8,283 nucleotides of DNA from Pseudomonadota bacterium (GTDB lineage Bacteria > Pseudomonadota > Alphaproteobacteria > Reyranellales > Reyranellaceae): assembly GCA_023436825.1 (NCBI GenBank), contig JAEZHS010000040.1, positions 1 to 8,283 of the forward strand. Reading direction: 5' to 3'. A model generated the notes under the pieces. That model was not told the origin of the DNA and ran no database searches. It was given only the letters and a program-made list of their open reading frames with translations. Positions within the stretch are counted from its first letter, which is position 1. Each line of letters begins with the position of its first letter. This document shows positions 1 to 6,531 of the stretch, one piece after another. The translations under genes were made by a program, and so were the position numbers.

Positions 1-3
1 TTT

Positions 4-85
4 TCATCCCGACCCGGGTGGCCCCCGCTGCGCTGGGTGGGACCTTTCCTGTTGCCTCAAAGGTCCCTCGCTGCGCTCGGGATGA
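4..85. repeat. Palindromic intergenic repeat with an asymmetric left arm
   Basis: Two nested perfect 9-bp inverted repeats are visible. TCATCCCGA (4-12) pairs with TCGGGATGA (77-85), and GGGACCTTT (39-47) pairs with AAAGGTCCC (59-67) around an 11-nt loop. The right arm (59-85) is compact. Between the two left-arm segments lie 26 extra bases (13-38) carrying a direct repeat of GGGTGG (16-21 and 35-40). CGCTGCGCT occurs once in each arm in the same orientation (26-34 and 69-77). Arms of this type resemble dispersed palindromic intergenic elements of high-GC bacteria, but only one copy is in this window, so the family assignment is inference. It lies 28 bp past the stop of the fused urease gene and could fold in that transcript. 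There is no U-tract to make it a classical terminator. Confidence 0.6.
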
Positions 86-112
86 CAGTTGTGGTGGCTC
101 ACCGGACGTGCG

Positions 113-2158
113 TCAAAACAAGAAATACCGCTGCGCCATGGGCAGCACCTCGGCCGGCTCGCAGGTCAGAAGCTCGCCATCGGCCCTCACCTCGTAGGTC
201 TCGGGGTCGACCTCGATCCTGGGACACAGCGCGTTGTGCACCATATCCTTCTTGCCGATCTTGCGCGTGCCCTCAACGGGCAGCAGCGGACGGCTCAGGC
301 CCCACTTCTTCGCCACGCCCTTGGCGATGGCGGCCTGCGACACGAACAGCGCCGGGCTCGTCACCAGGCTCCGGCCCAGCGCGCCGAACATCGGCCGGTA
401 GTGCACGGGCTGCGGCGTCGGGATCGACGCGTTGGGATCGCCCATCGGCGCCGCCGCGATCGAGCCGCCGATCAGCACCATGTCGGGCTTGGCGCCGAAA
501 AAGGCCGGCGACCAGATCACCAGATCGGCGCGCTTGCCGACCTCGACCGAGCCGACATGGCGCGAGATGCCGTGGGTGATGGCCGGATTGATCGTGTACT
601 TGGCGACGTAGCGCTTCACGCGCACGTTGTCGTTGTCGCCGGTCTCTTCCTTCAGCCGGCCACGCTGCTTCTTCATCTTGTCGGCGGTCTGCCAGGTGCG
701 GATCACCACCTCGCCGACCCGGCCCATCGCCTGGCTGTCGGACGACATCATGGAGAACGCGCCCATGTCGTGCAGGATGTCCTCGGCGGCAATCGTCTCC
801 TTGCGGATGCGGCTTTCGGCGAAAGCCACATCCTCGGGGATCGCCTGGTCGAGGTGATGGCAGACCATCAGCATGTCGAGATGCTCGTCCACCGTGTTGA
901 CGGTGTAGGGCATCGTCGGATTGGTCGACGACGGCAGCACGTTCTTCTCGCCGCACAGGCGGATGATGTCGGGCGCATGGCCACCGCCCGCGCCCTCGGT
1001 ATGGAAGGTGGCGATGGCGCGGCCCTTGAAGGCGGCCCGCGTGGTCTCGACGAAGCCCGATTCGTTCAAGGTGTCGGTATGGATCGCCACCTGCACGTCC
1101 ATGCGATCGGCCACCGTCAGGCAGTTGTCGATGGCGGCGGGCGTGGTGCCCCAGTCCTCGTGCAGCTTGAGCCCGCAGGCGCCGGCCTCGACCTGCTCCT
1201 TGATGCCGGCGGGCTTGCTTGTGTTGCCCTTGCCGAAGAAGCCGAGATTCATCGGCAGCGCCTCGGCCGCCTGCATCATGCGCCCGAGATGCCACGGGCC
1301 GGGCGTGATCGTCGTCGCAAGCGTGCCGTGCGCCGGCCCGGTGCCGCCGCCCATCATGGTGGTGACGCCGCTGTAGAGCGCGTCGTCGACCTGCTGCGGG
1401 CAGATGAAGTGGATGTGGCAGTCGATGCCGCCCGCGGTGACGATCTTGCCCTCGGCCGCGATGGCCTCGGTGCCCGGGCCGATGACGATGTCGACCTTCG
1501 GCTGGATGTCGGGGTTGCCGGCCTTGCCGATGGCGACGATGCGCCCGTCCCTGAGGCCGATGTCGGCCTTCACGATGCCCCAGTGATCGACGATCAGCGC
1601 ATTGGTGATCACGGTATCGACCGCGCCCTGCGCCCGCGTGCGCTGGCTCTGGCCCATGCCGTCGCGGATCACCATGCCGCCGCCGAACTTCACCTCCTCG
1701 CCATAGGTCGTGTGGTCCTTCTCCACCTCGACGAAGAGGTCGGTGTCGGCCAGCCGCACCTTGTCGCCCGTCGTCGGCCCGAACATGTGGACATAGGCCG
1801 ACCGGCTGATGCGAGTCGGGCCCTCGTTCGACGGGCCGACCTTGGCGATGGGCCCGAGCTTGCCCGAGACCTTGGCCTGGAAGCCGTGGCTCTCGCGGCC
1901 GCCCATGTAGGGCGTGAGGCGCACGGTGCGCGACTGGCCGGGCTCGAAGCGCACAGCGGTGCCGGCAGCGATATCGAGCCGCATGCCGCGGGCGCGCTTG
2001 CGGTCGAACTTCAGTGCCTCGTTGGTCTCGAAGAAGTGGTAGTGGCTGCCGACCTGGATCGGCCGGTCGCCGGTGTTGGCGACCTCGAGGGTGACGGGGT
2101 TGCGGCCCTTGTTGAGCTCGATCTCGCCGTCGGCGGCCTTGATTTCACCTGGAATCAT
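113..2158 (-). CDS. ureC: Fused urease beta-alpha subunit (UreB-UreC), nickel-dependent urea hydrolysis
   Basis: This is the catalytic chain of urease, which hydrolyses urea to ammonia and carbamate in the cytoplasm. Residues 1 to about 101 are a complete beta subunit ([10 protein letters not shown] at 37-46, [18 protein letters not shown] at 58-75). About 15 linker residues follow. From about 117 to 681 is a complete alpha subunit, beginning ISRSAY and ending [11 protein letters not shown]. Active-site residues are intact: His248 and His250 (CHIH), the carbamylated Lys331 (GLKLHED), His360, His386, flap Cys433 and His434, and Asp474 (SSDSQAMGR). They match Klebsiella UreC with a constant offset of 114. 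There is no stop codon or plausible restart between the two parts, so this is a true in-frame fusion in the sequence as given. The ATG lies 8 bp after ureA, with TGAGG overlapping the ureA stop as ribosome binding site, which indicates translational coupling. Textbook bacterial ureases use separate chains or a gamma-beta fusion. Identity is very secure. Confidence 0.97.
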   Translation of the reverse strand: MIPGEIKAADGEIELNKGRNPVTLEVANTGDRPIQVGSHYHFFETNEALKFDRKRARGMRLDIAAGTAVRFEPGQSRTVRLTPYMGGRESHGFQAKVSGKLGPIAKVGPSNEGPTRISRSAYVHMFGPTTGDKVRLADTDLFVEVEKDHTTYGEEVKFGGGMVIRDGMGQSQRTRAQGAVDTVITNALIVDHWGIVKADIGLRDGRIVAIGKAGNPDIQPKVDIVIGPGTEAIAAEGKIVTAGGIDCHIHFICPQQVDDALYSGVTTMMGGGTGPAHGTLATTITPGPWHLGRMMQAAEALPMNLGFFGKGNTSKPAGIKEQVEAGACGLKLHEDWGTTPAAIDNCLTVADRMDVQVAIHTDTLNESGFVETTRAAFKGRAIATFHTEGAGGGHAPDIIRLCGEKNVLPSSTNPTMPYTVNTVDEHLDMLMVCHHLDQAIPEDVAFAESRIRKETIAAEDILHDMGAFSMMSSDSQAMGRVGEVVIRTWQTADKMKKQRGRLKEETGDNDNVRVKRYVAKYTINPAITHGISRHVGSVEVGKRADLVIWSPAFFGAKPDMVLIGGSIAAAPMGDPNASIPTPQPVHYRPMFGALGRSLVTSPALFVSQAAIAKGVAKKWGLSRPLLPVEGTRKIGKKDMVHNALCPRIEVDPETYEVRADGELLTCEPAEVLPMAQRYFLF

Positions 2159-2166
2159 GGCGGGCC

Positions 2167-2469
2167 TCAGCGGATCGGTTCGTGGACGGTGACGAGCTTG
2201 GTGCCGTCGGGGAACGTCGCTTCGACCTGGATCTCGTGGATCATGTCGGCCACGCCTTCCATCACCTGCTCGCGGCGCAGTACGTGAGCGCCAGCCTGCA
2301 TGAGATCGGCGACCGACCGGCCGTCGCGCGCGCCTTCGACGACGACGTCGGTGATCAGGGCGATGGCCTCGGGATGATTGAGCTTCACGCCGCGCTCGAG
2401 TCGGCGGCGGGCCACGACAGCCGCCATGGCGACCAAGAGCTTGTCCTTTTCACGCGGCGTCAGATTCAT
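2167..2469 (-). CDS. ureA: Urease gamma subunit
   Basis: This is the small structural subunit of the urease trimer, 100 residues long, which is the usual length. Family signatures are [12 protein letters not shown] at the N-terminus, the GVKLNHPEA segment at 27-35, and the C-terminal stretch from [17 protein letters not shown] to TVHEPIR. The start is supported by AGGGGG at 2479-2484, nine bases upstream of the ATG. It sits between ureD (45 bp upstream) and the fused beta-alpha gene (8 bp downstream), all on the minus strand, so one transcript is likely. The gamma subunit is separate here although beta and alpha are fused. That arrangement is the reverse of the Helicobacter one, where gamma and beta are joined. 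Confidence 0.97.
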   Translation of the reverse strand: MNLTPREKDKLLVAMAAVVARRRLERGVKLNHPEAIALITDVVVEGARDGRSVADLMQAGAHVLRREQVMEGVADMIHEIQVEATFPDGTKLVTVHEPIR

Positions 2470-2514
2470 CGACCGTTTCCCCCTGCCGGTTGCGCCCGAC
2501 TATAGAAGGGTGCA

Positions 2515-3330
2515 TCAAACATGCCAGACTCGCGGCAGGCGGCAGCGGCGGAAATCGGTGAGAAAGCGGATGGTCGCGGCGCGCACCATGGTCGCCTCGC
2601 CCAGCAGCCGCGCCACCATCACGCCGTTCACCAACGTCACGCCGGCGCGCACCTCCTCTGCAGTTTCGAGAAGCGCGCGGGCCCGCTCGAACCGCGAGTG
2701 CGGCTCGTCCCAAACGCCGACCACAGTAGCCAATGCATTGGCGGCGCCGAAGCCCGCGCCCGTCGGCGTCTCGCCCTCGACCCGCAGCGTGTCGGTCCAA
2801 ACCAATCGCCCGGTTCGCCGTACCGACCAGGCATCGAGCAACAGGCCCCGAGTGAACCGCTCGCCGGAGGCGGCGCGGCCCAGCACCACCATCTCGCAGG
2901 CGAGCAGCGATCCGCCCGGCTCGATCTCGGCCACGGTGCGGCGTTTCAGCCGTGCCCCCTCGAATAAGATGGTCTCCTGTGGCAACCAGTCGAGGACGGC
3001 GTCCTCGCTCACGTGCACGGCGACGTCGATGGCGCAATGGCCGCCCCCCTTGGCGGCCCGGTAGATCTTCTCCGCCGCCTGGGTGGTCGCGACGGCCGAC
3101 GCTCCGGGGCCGATCTTGATGGCCATTTTGAGGGAATCGCCGTCGGTCACCCCGCCCGAGGTGGTCAGCAGGACCGCCAAGGGCGGTTCCCCGGGCTCGG
3201 GCTCCGGGAACAAAACCCGGCAGGGATCGCGTTGATAGAGATCGCCGAGCCGCGTCCGTCCGTCCCGCAGGTCGAAGGCGACCCGGCTTTCGCCGGAGGC
3301 ACGCTGCAGGCGGGGGGAACTGGTCGTCAT
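2515..3330 (-). CDS. ureD: Urease accessory protein UreD (urease maturation chaperone)
   Basis: UreD (UreH in Helicobacter) binds apo-urease and, with UreF and UreG, helps deliver nickel and carbamylate the active-site lysine. The 271-residue product has normal family length. Hallmarks are TTSGGVTDGD (56-65), TTQAAEKIYR (82-91), LDWLPQETILFEGA (113-126) and the C-terminal CRLPRVWHV. The reading frame stays open far upstream across the antisense of greB. The ATG at 3330 is chosen because homology begins there and the upstream translation looks unlike any UreD. The ribosome binding site is weak (CGGGG near the ATG). It is the first gene of the urease block, with ureA 45 bp downstream. Only 30 bp separate it from the divergent greB start, so its promoter must overlap the greB region. 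UreE, UreF and UreG are not in view. Confidence 0.93.
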   Translation of the reverse strand: MTTSSPRLQRASGESRVAFDLRDGRTRLGDLYQRDPCRVLFPEPEPGEPPLAVLLTTSGGVTDGDSLKMAIKIGPGASAVATTQAAEKIYRAAKGGGHCAIDVAVHVSEDAVLDWLPQETILFEGARLKRRTVAEIEPGGSLLACEMVVLGRAASGERFTRGLLLDAWSVRRTGRLVWTDTLRVEGETPTGAGFGAANALATVVGVWDEPHSRFERARALLETAEEVRAGVTLVNGVMVARLLGEATMVRAATIRFLTDFRRCRLPRVWHV

Positions 3331-3360
3331 CGGCCCCGAGTTGATAGAGTAGGCACCGAA
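3331..3360. promoter_or_regulatory. 30-bp divergent spacer between ureD and greB
   Basis: These 30 bases separate the ATG codons of ureD (minus) and greB (plus). The greB side has a weak ribosome binding site, GAGTAGG at 3347-3353, seven bases before its ATG. The ureD side offers only CGGGG. The spacer is too short for two full promoters with leaders, so at least one promoter must lie inside the opposite gene, or a transcript must be nearly leaderless. No convincing -35/-10 pair was seen. Confidence 0.4.
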
Positions 3361-3912
3361 ATGAGCAAGGCCTTCACCAAGGAAAGCGACGGCGACGACG
3401 AGGACGATCTCCCCGACGAGATCGTGGGCCTGCCCGCCGGCGCCAAGAACTACATGACGCCGCAGGGCTTCGAGCGGATGCGCGAGGAGCTGATGACGCT
3501 CATGCGCAAGGAGCGGCCCGAAGTCGTGCAGGTCGTGTCGTGGGCCGCCGCCAACGGCAACCGCTCGGAGAACGGCGACTACCTCTACGGCAAGAAGCGT
3601 TTGCGCGAGATCGACCGGCGCATCCGCTTCCTCAGCAAGCGCCTGGAGCGCTCCGAGGTCGTCGACCCCGCCAAGCGGCCCAGGACCAAGCAGGTGTTCT
3701 TCGGCGCCACCGTCGCTTACGCCAACGAGAAGGGCGAGGAGCGCACCGTCAAGATCGTCGGCGTCGACGAGGTCGACCTCACCAAGGGCCATGTGAGCTG
3801 GATCTCCCCCATCGCACGCGCCCTCATGCGCGCCTTCGAAGGCGACGTCGTGAAGATGCGCACGCCGGGCGGTGAGGAAGAGATAGAGATCGTGCAGGTC
3901 GAGTACGTCTGA
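3361..3912 (+). CDS. greB: Transcription elongation factor GreB
   Basis: GreB enters the secondary channel of RNA polymerase and stimulates cleavage of backtracked RNA. The 183-residue protein has an acidic leader (KESDGDDEDD at 7-16). The N-terminal coiled coil runs from about 32 to 100 and includes the GreB-type segment YLYGKKRLREIDRRIRFLSK (74-93). The C-terminal FKBP-like domain (about 105-183) carries VFFGATV and SPIARALM and ends in EYV. The start at 3361 is chosen because the GreB homology and the acidic leader follow it; the open frame further upstream is antisense to ureD. At the coiled-coil tip, E. coli GreB has GDRSENADY with the metal-binding Asp41 and Glu44. This protein reads GNRSENGDY, so the Asp is Asn67 while Glu70 is kept. 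Assignment as GreB rather than GreA rests on the RSEN tip and the KKRLREIDRR helix. It is likely monocistronic. Confidence 0.93.
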   Translation: MSKAFTKESDGDDEDDLPDEIVGLPAGAKNYMTPQGFERMREELMTLMRKERPEVVQVVSWAAANGNRSENGDYLYGKKRLREIDRRIRFLSKRLERSEVVDPAKRPRTKQVFFGATVAYANEKGEERTVKIVGVDEVDLTKGHVSWISPIARALMRAFEGDVVKMRTPGGEEEIEIVQVEYV

Positions 3913-3976
3913 GCCTCGCATCTGCCCACGGCGCGGCATGTCGCCATCATGGCCCACGACGGATGACTCGTCAATA

Positions 3977-4004
3977 ACTTTGGTGATTTTTAAATCACTG
4001 AAGT
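3977..4004. terminator. AT-rich 13-bp hairpin, probable terminator after greB
   Basis: ACTTTGGTGATTT is followed by TT and AAATCACTGAAGT. All 13 positions pair when two G-T wobbles are allowed, and the innermost seven pairs (3983-3989 with 3992-3998) are perfect. It begins 64 bp past the greB stop. The nearly loop-less centre would open to a tetraloop in RNA. It lacks the GC-rich stem and following U-run of a classical intrinsic terminator. A DNA-binding dyad is the alternative reading. Confidence 0.45.
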
Positions 4005-4013
4005 GTCGGTGGC

Positions 4014-4036
4014 CGGCGCGCAATTTTTGCGCACCG
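4014..4036. terminator. GC-rich hairpin, possible bidirectional terminator
   Basis: GCGCAA (4018-4023) pairs with TTGCGC (4027-4032) across a TTT loop. The stem extends past one C/A mismatch by CGG/CCG (4014-4016 with 4034-4036). It stands 9 bp after the AT-rich hairpin. No U-tract follows on either strand, so termination efficiency is uncertain. Confidence 0.4.
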
Positions 4037-4185
4037 TAGAGGGGGTCGATTCAGGGCATGAATCGTTTACGGCGAACGCCTTGCGCCTTGGCGCGGAACG
4101 CAAGAATTGCAATCGCCGCGCAACTCTCTGAACAAGCGCCCCGATTCCGTCCGTGCTGTCAGTGCAGGCGGCGCTTTCGGGTCCT

Positions 4186-4596
4186 TCAGGAATCTGCGGT
4201 CGGATACTCCTGAAATTGCGGCAGGTCGTCGGTGATGATGAACCAGGGCGCCTTGGAGCCGACGAAGATATGCCGGGTGGGCCGGATCGACGGCGCGTCC
4301 ACAAGCGTGCCCATGGCGACATGGACGAAGGCGCCGTCTCGGACGACGGAGAAGAGCAGCGAGCCGCAGACCCGGCAGTGGGTGTCGTTGGCCTTGTCGT
4401 CGCCATAGATCATGAGCTCGTCCTGGCCCTTGGTGACCGCGAACTTGTCACGCTCGATGCCGGCGAACGGCTTGAAGGCCGAGCCGGTCGTTCGCCGGCA
4501 GTTCGAGCAGTGGCAGTTCATGGCGTAGGTGAAGGAATCGGCGACGGCATAGTGAACCGCGCCGCAGAAGCACTTTCCGGCAAGCATCCCTGGCAT
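4186..4596 (-). CDS. GFA-family (CENP-V/GFA domain) zinc-binding protein
   Basis: This 136-residue protein belongs to the family named after glutathione-dependent formaldehyde-activating enzyme. Most members are of unproven function, so the S-(hydroxymethyl)glutathione reaction should not be assumed. The zinc-ligand pattern is complete: C9-x-C11 (GKCFCGAV), C28-x-C30-x-x-C33 (CHCSNCRR) and C74-x-x-C77 (CRVCGS). The rest of the chain has the compact beta fold length typical of the family, and no signal peptide or membrane helix is seen. The start at 4596 is fixed by an unusually strong AGGAGGAGGA, whose core lies about seven bases upstream. A second ATG at codon 4 is less well placed. The frame stays open further upstream, but that translation is not family-like. 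The gene is divergent from the DUF4239 gene across 68 bp and convergent with greB. Nothing nearby suggests formaldehyde metabolism. Confidence 0.88.
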   Translation of the reverse strand: MPGMLAGKCFCGAVHYAVADSFTYAMNCHCSNCRRTTGSAFKPFAGIERDKFAVTKGQDELMIYGDDKANDTHCRVCGSLLFSVVRDGAFVHVAMGTLVDAPSIRPTRHIFVGSKAPWFIITDDLPQFQEYPTADS

Positions 4597-4599
4597 CGC

Positions 4600-4609
4600 T
4601 CCTCCTCCT
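4600..4609 (-). promoter_or_regulatory. Strong ribosome binding site of the GFA-protein gene
   Basis: On the minus strand AGGAGGAGGA stands three bases before the ATG at 4596, with a core AGGAGG about seven bases away. It decides the start at codon MPGML over the in-frame upstream alternatives. Confidence 0.75.
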
Positions 4610-4664
4610 GCACTGCGGAGGTATGTTACCGTATCCGCGAGATCGTCGTGGTGCGCGGGGGCAA

Positions 4665-5435
4665 ATGCCGGTGAACACCATTGTCCTCTTCGTGGTCGCC
4701 CTGCTCTGCCTGTTTTCCGGGGCCTGCATCGGCTGGGTGCTTCGACGGCGCCTGCCGGAGCATCATCTCGCACGCGAGTCGACGGACGTGATCAAGCTGG
4801 CCGCCGGCCTGATGGCGACGCTGGTGGCGATGATCCTCGGCCTCCTGGTGTCTTCGGCCAACACCTTCCACGGCCAGATCGAGACACAGTACAAGCAGGG
4901 GCTGGCGAACGTCGTCCAGCTCGACCAGTACCTGCGCGCCATCGGGCCGGAATCCCAGGGCATCCGCGACCAGATGCGGCGCACCGTCGTGCACTACCTT
5001 CGGCAACATTGGCCGCGCGACGACTTTGGCGCTGCCGACACCGAGGTCGACGCAGGCGCCGATCCTGCGATCGATCTGGAAGATCGCATCCTGGAGCTCA
5101 ACCTCACGACGCCGAGGCAGAAGTGGTTCCAGGCCCAGGCGCTGCAGCAGGCCAACGAGCTGGCGCGCTTGCGCCAGCTGATGTCGAACGACGAATCGGG
5201 ACGCAGCTTGCCGATTCCCATCGTTGTCGTGCTGCTGGCCGTCGCCGCCACGATCTTCGCGATGTTCAGCCTGTTCGTGCAGCCCAATCCGACCGTCGTC
5301 TTCGCGCTGGCCCTCGCCGCCCTCGCGGTGTCAGGCGCCCTCTTCCTGATCGAGGAGCTCAACACGCCATTCGGGGGCCTGCTGCAGCTGCCGAGCGGTC
5401 CTGCTCATGCCGTGCTCGCCACGGTGGGCCGATGA
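4665..5435 (+). CDS. DUF4239 (bestrophin-like domain) four-helix membrane protein
   Basis: This is an inner-membrane protein of unknown function, 256 residues from the chosen start. Two hydrophobic helices near the N-terminus (about 4-26 and 45-65) are followed by a hydrophilic, helix-prone segment of about 115 residues (66-180) rich in Gln, Arg and acidic residues. Two more helices follow (about 183-205 and 210-230). The exit of the last helix, FLIEELNTPFGGLLQL (227-242), matches the E-L-x-x-P-F-x-G-L signature recalled for DUF4239 proteins. The ATG at 4665 places the first helix right at the N-terminus and has GGGGG nearby. An in-frame ATG at 4623 has GGAGG only one base away, too close for good initiation, and would add 14 charged residues. 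The gene converges on the TAXI gene with an 18-bp gap. The bestrophin-like name is a database label; channel activity is not demonstrated for this family. Confidence 0.8.
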   Translation: MPVNTIVLFVVALLCLFSGACIGWVLRRRLPEHHLARESTDVIKLAAGLMATLVAMILGLLVSSANTFHGQIETQYKQGLANVVQLDQYLRAIGPESQGIRDQMRRTVVHYLRQHWPRDDFGAADTEVDAGADPAIDLEDRILELNLTTPRQKWFQAQALQQANELARLRQLMSNDESGRSLPIPIVVVLLAVAATIFAMFSLFVQPNPTVVFALALAALAVSGALFLIEELNTPFGGLLQLPSGPAHAVLATVGR

Positions 5436-5453
5436 GCCCTCGGACATTGCGGC

Positions 5454-6470
5454 CTACTTCGCCTGCCTTTCCTTGTAAAATTTGTCGGCTCCGGGATGTA
5501 ACGGAATCCCCAGACCTTTGACGGCCGTTTCGATCTTGATGGCGCGGCCTTTCGCGTGGCCCGAGTCGAGCAGCTTTCGCGTCGTCGGGTGCCACAACGC
5601 CGCCGTGACGTCATAGATCATCTGCTCCGGCACATCGCTCGACGTTGCCCAGATGGCATTCACGCTGATCGTTCTTGCTTCTTCCACTCCTCTATAGACG
5701 TTGCCGGGTATGGCATCCGGAGAGAAGAAGCTGTGCTCATTGATCAGCGCGGCTGCTTCTTCACCAGCGATCGGTATCAGTTCGATGTCCCAGGCAGCGG
5801 CAAGCTCCGCTACGCCGCCTTCCGGCCAACCTGAAACGCTGAAGAACGCGTCCAATTGGCCACCCCTCAACTTGTCCCCCGCGGCACGGGACTTTAGATA
5901 CTCGGCGGCCAGGTCGTGCTCCGAGAGGCCATAGGCGGCCAGAATCAGACGGGCGTCGACCAATGCTCCCGAACCACGCTCATCCAGCGATACGCGCTTG
6001 CCCTTGAGGTCTCTGATTGTAGAGATTCCTGACCCTTTCCGCGCAATGACATGCACGCTTTCCGGATAGAGGTTGGCTATGGCGCGAAGCTTCTCCACCT
6101 TCGGCCTTCCGTCGTAGAGCCCGGTGCCGGTGTGGGCCCAATGGGCGATGTCGGATTGGATGAACGCGGACTGCATTCGCCCCGAAGCGATTCCAGCGAC
6201 ATTGGCGACGGATCCATCTGTAGCTACCGCGGTAGCGATCATGCCCGGCACGCCGCAGGAACCACCATCGTTGCAAGCTCGTGAACCAGGAGGGTTGGAG
6301 ATCGCGTTGGCTATCAAGCCGCCAACGGGGAAATACGTCCCGATGCGACCGCCGGTACCGATGCGGAAGAACACCACGTTCTGCTGGGCCGAAACACCTG
6401 AAGACTCCAACGCACACCCCAGCAGACCCAGCGTTACAGCGCGGCGGTGTACCTTCACGAGTGCCCCCAT
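5454..6470 (-). CDS. TAXI-family TRAP transporter solute-binding protein (periplasmic)
   Basis: This is a 338-residue extracytoplasmic receptor of the TAXI type, which normally hands a small carboxylate-like ligand to a fused DctQM permease. The N-terminus has a twin-arginine-like HRR (8-10), a short hydrophobic run (11-18), a lipobox-like LLGC at 16-19 and a possible Sec-type site after VSA (26-28). The sorting route is therefore ambiguous, but export is likely. Family motifs are RIGTGGRIGTYFPVGG (36-51), ATDGSVANVAGI (83-94), IQSDIAHWA (104-112), LKGKRVSLDERGSG (155-168) and DAFFSVSGWPEG (207-218). Cys66 and Cys72 could form a disulfide. The start at 6470 has a weak ribosome binding site. 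A GTG at codon 5, preceded by GGGGGC, is a real alternative. No permease gene is in view, so it is an orphan here. The ligand cannot be told. The gene uses more A/T third positions than its neighbours. Confidence 0.88.
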   Translation of the reverse strand: MGALVKVHRRAVTLGLLGCALESSGVSAQQNVVFFRIGTGGRIGTYFPVGGLIANAISNPPGSRACNDGGSCGVPGMIATAVATDGSVANVAGIASGRMQSAFIQSDIAHWAHTGTGLYDGRPKVEKLRAIANLYPESVHVIARKGSGISTIRDLKGKRVSLDERGSGALVDARLILAAYGLSEHDLAAEYLKSRAAGDKLRGGQLDAFFSVSGWPEGGVAELAAAWDIELIPIAGEEAAALINEHSFFSPDAIPGNVYRGVEEARTISVNAIWATSSDVPEQMIYDVTAALWHPTTRKLLDSGHAKGRAIKIETAVKGLGIPLHPGADKFYKERQAK

Positions 6471-6531
6471 ACTGCTCGAGCGATGGAACGCCTTCTGAAG
6501 ACGTCATCTCAGCGCGTACGGGCGAAGAAGA

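Larger units (their letters stand above)
3913..4185. other. Intergenic region between convergent greB and the GFA-protein gene
   Basis: These 273 bp separate the ends of two convergent genes and contain no convincing protein gene. Two hairpins lie at 3977-4004 and 4014-4036. Weaker dyads follow, such as GCGCC-TT-GGCGC (4083-4094) and CTTGCG/CGCAAG (4080-4085 and 4099-4104). The AT-rich patch around 3970-4004 stands out in this GC-rich window. The most economical reading is transcription termination for one or both genes. A structured small RNA cannot be excluded. Confidence 0.5.

Noticed and set aside
89..2287. 732-codon open frame on the plus strand opposite the urease genes
   Set aside because: It is the antisense of ureA and the fused ureB-ureC gene. 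Its translation is low-complexity Arg/Ala/His-rich and matches no family I recognise. Long antisense frames are expected in GC-rich coding DNA.
3013..3360. Upstream extension of the greB frame by 116 codons
   Set aside because: It is antisense to the 5' part of ureD, while GreB homology begins after 3361.
3331..4023. Upstream extension of the ureD frame by 231 codons
   Set aside because: It runs antisense through greB. UreD homology and normal length begin at 3330.
4058..4210. Small plus-strand frame starting MNRLRRTPCALARN, about 50 codons
   Set aside because: It overlaps the end of the GFA-protein gene on the other strand, its ribosome binding site is badly spaced, and the Arg-rich composition looks like chance.
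4186..4596. Specific naming as glutathione-dependent formaldehyde-activating enzyme
   Set aside because: The zinc motifs define the fold only. Most GFA-domain proteins lack evidence for that activity and no formaldehyde genes are nearby.
4623..4664. Alternative earlier start for the DUF4239 protein
   Set aside because: GGAGG is only one base from this ATG and the added 14 residues are charged. The later ATG puts the first membrane helix at the N-terminus. Not fully excluded.
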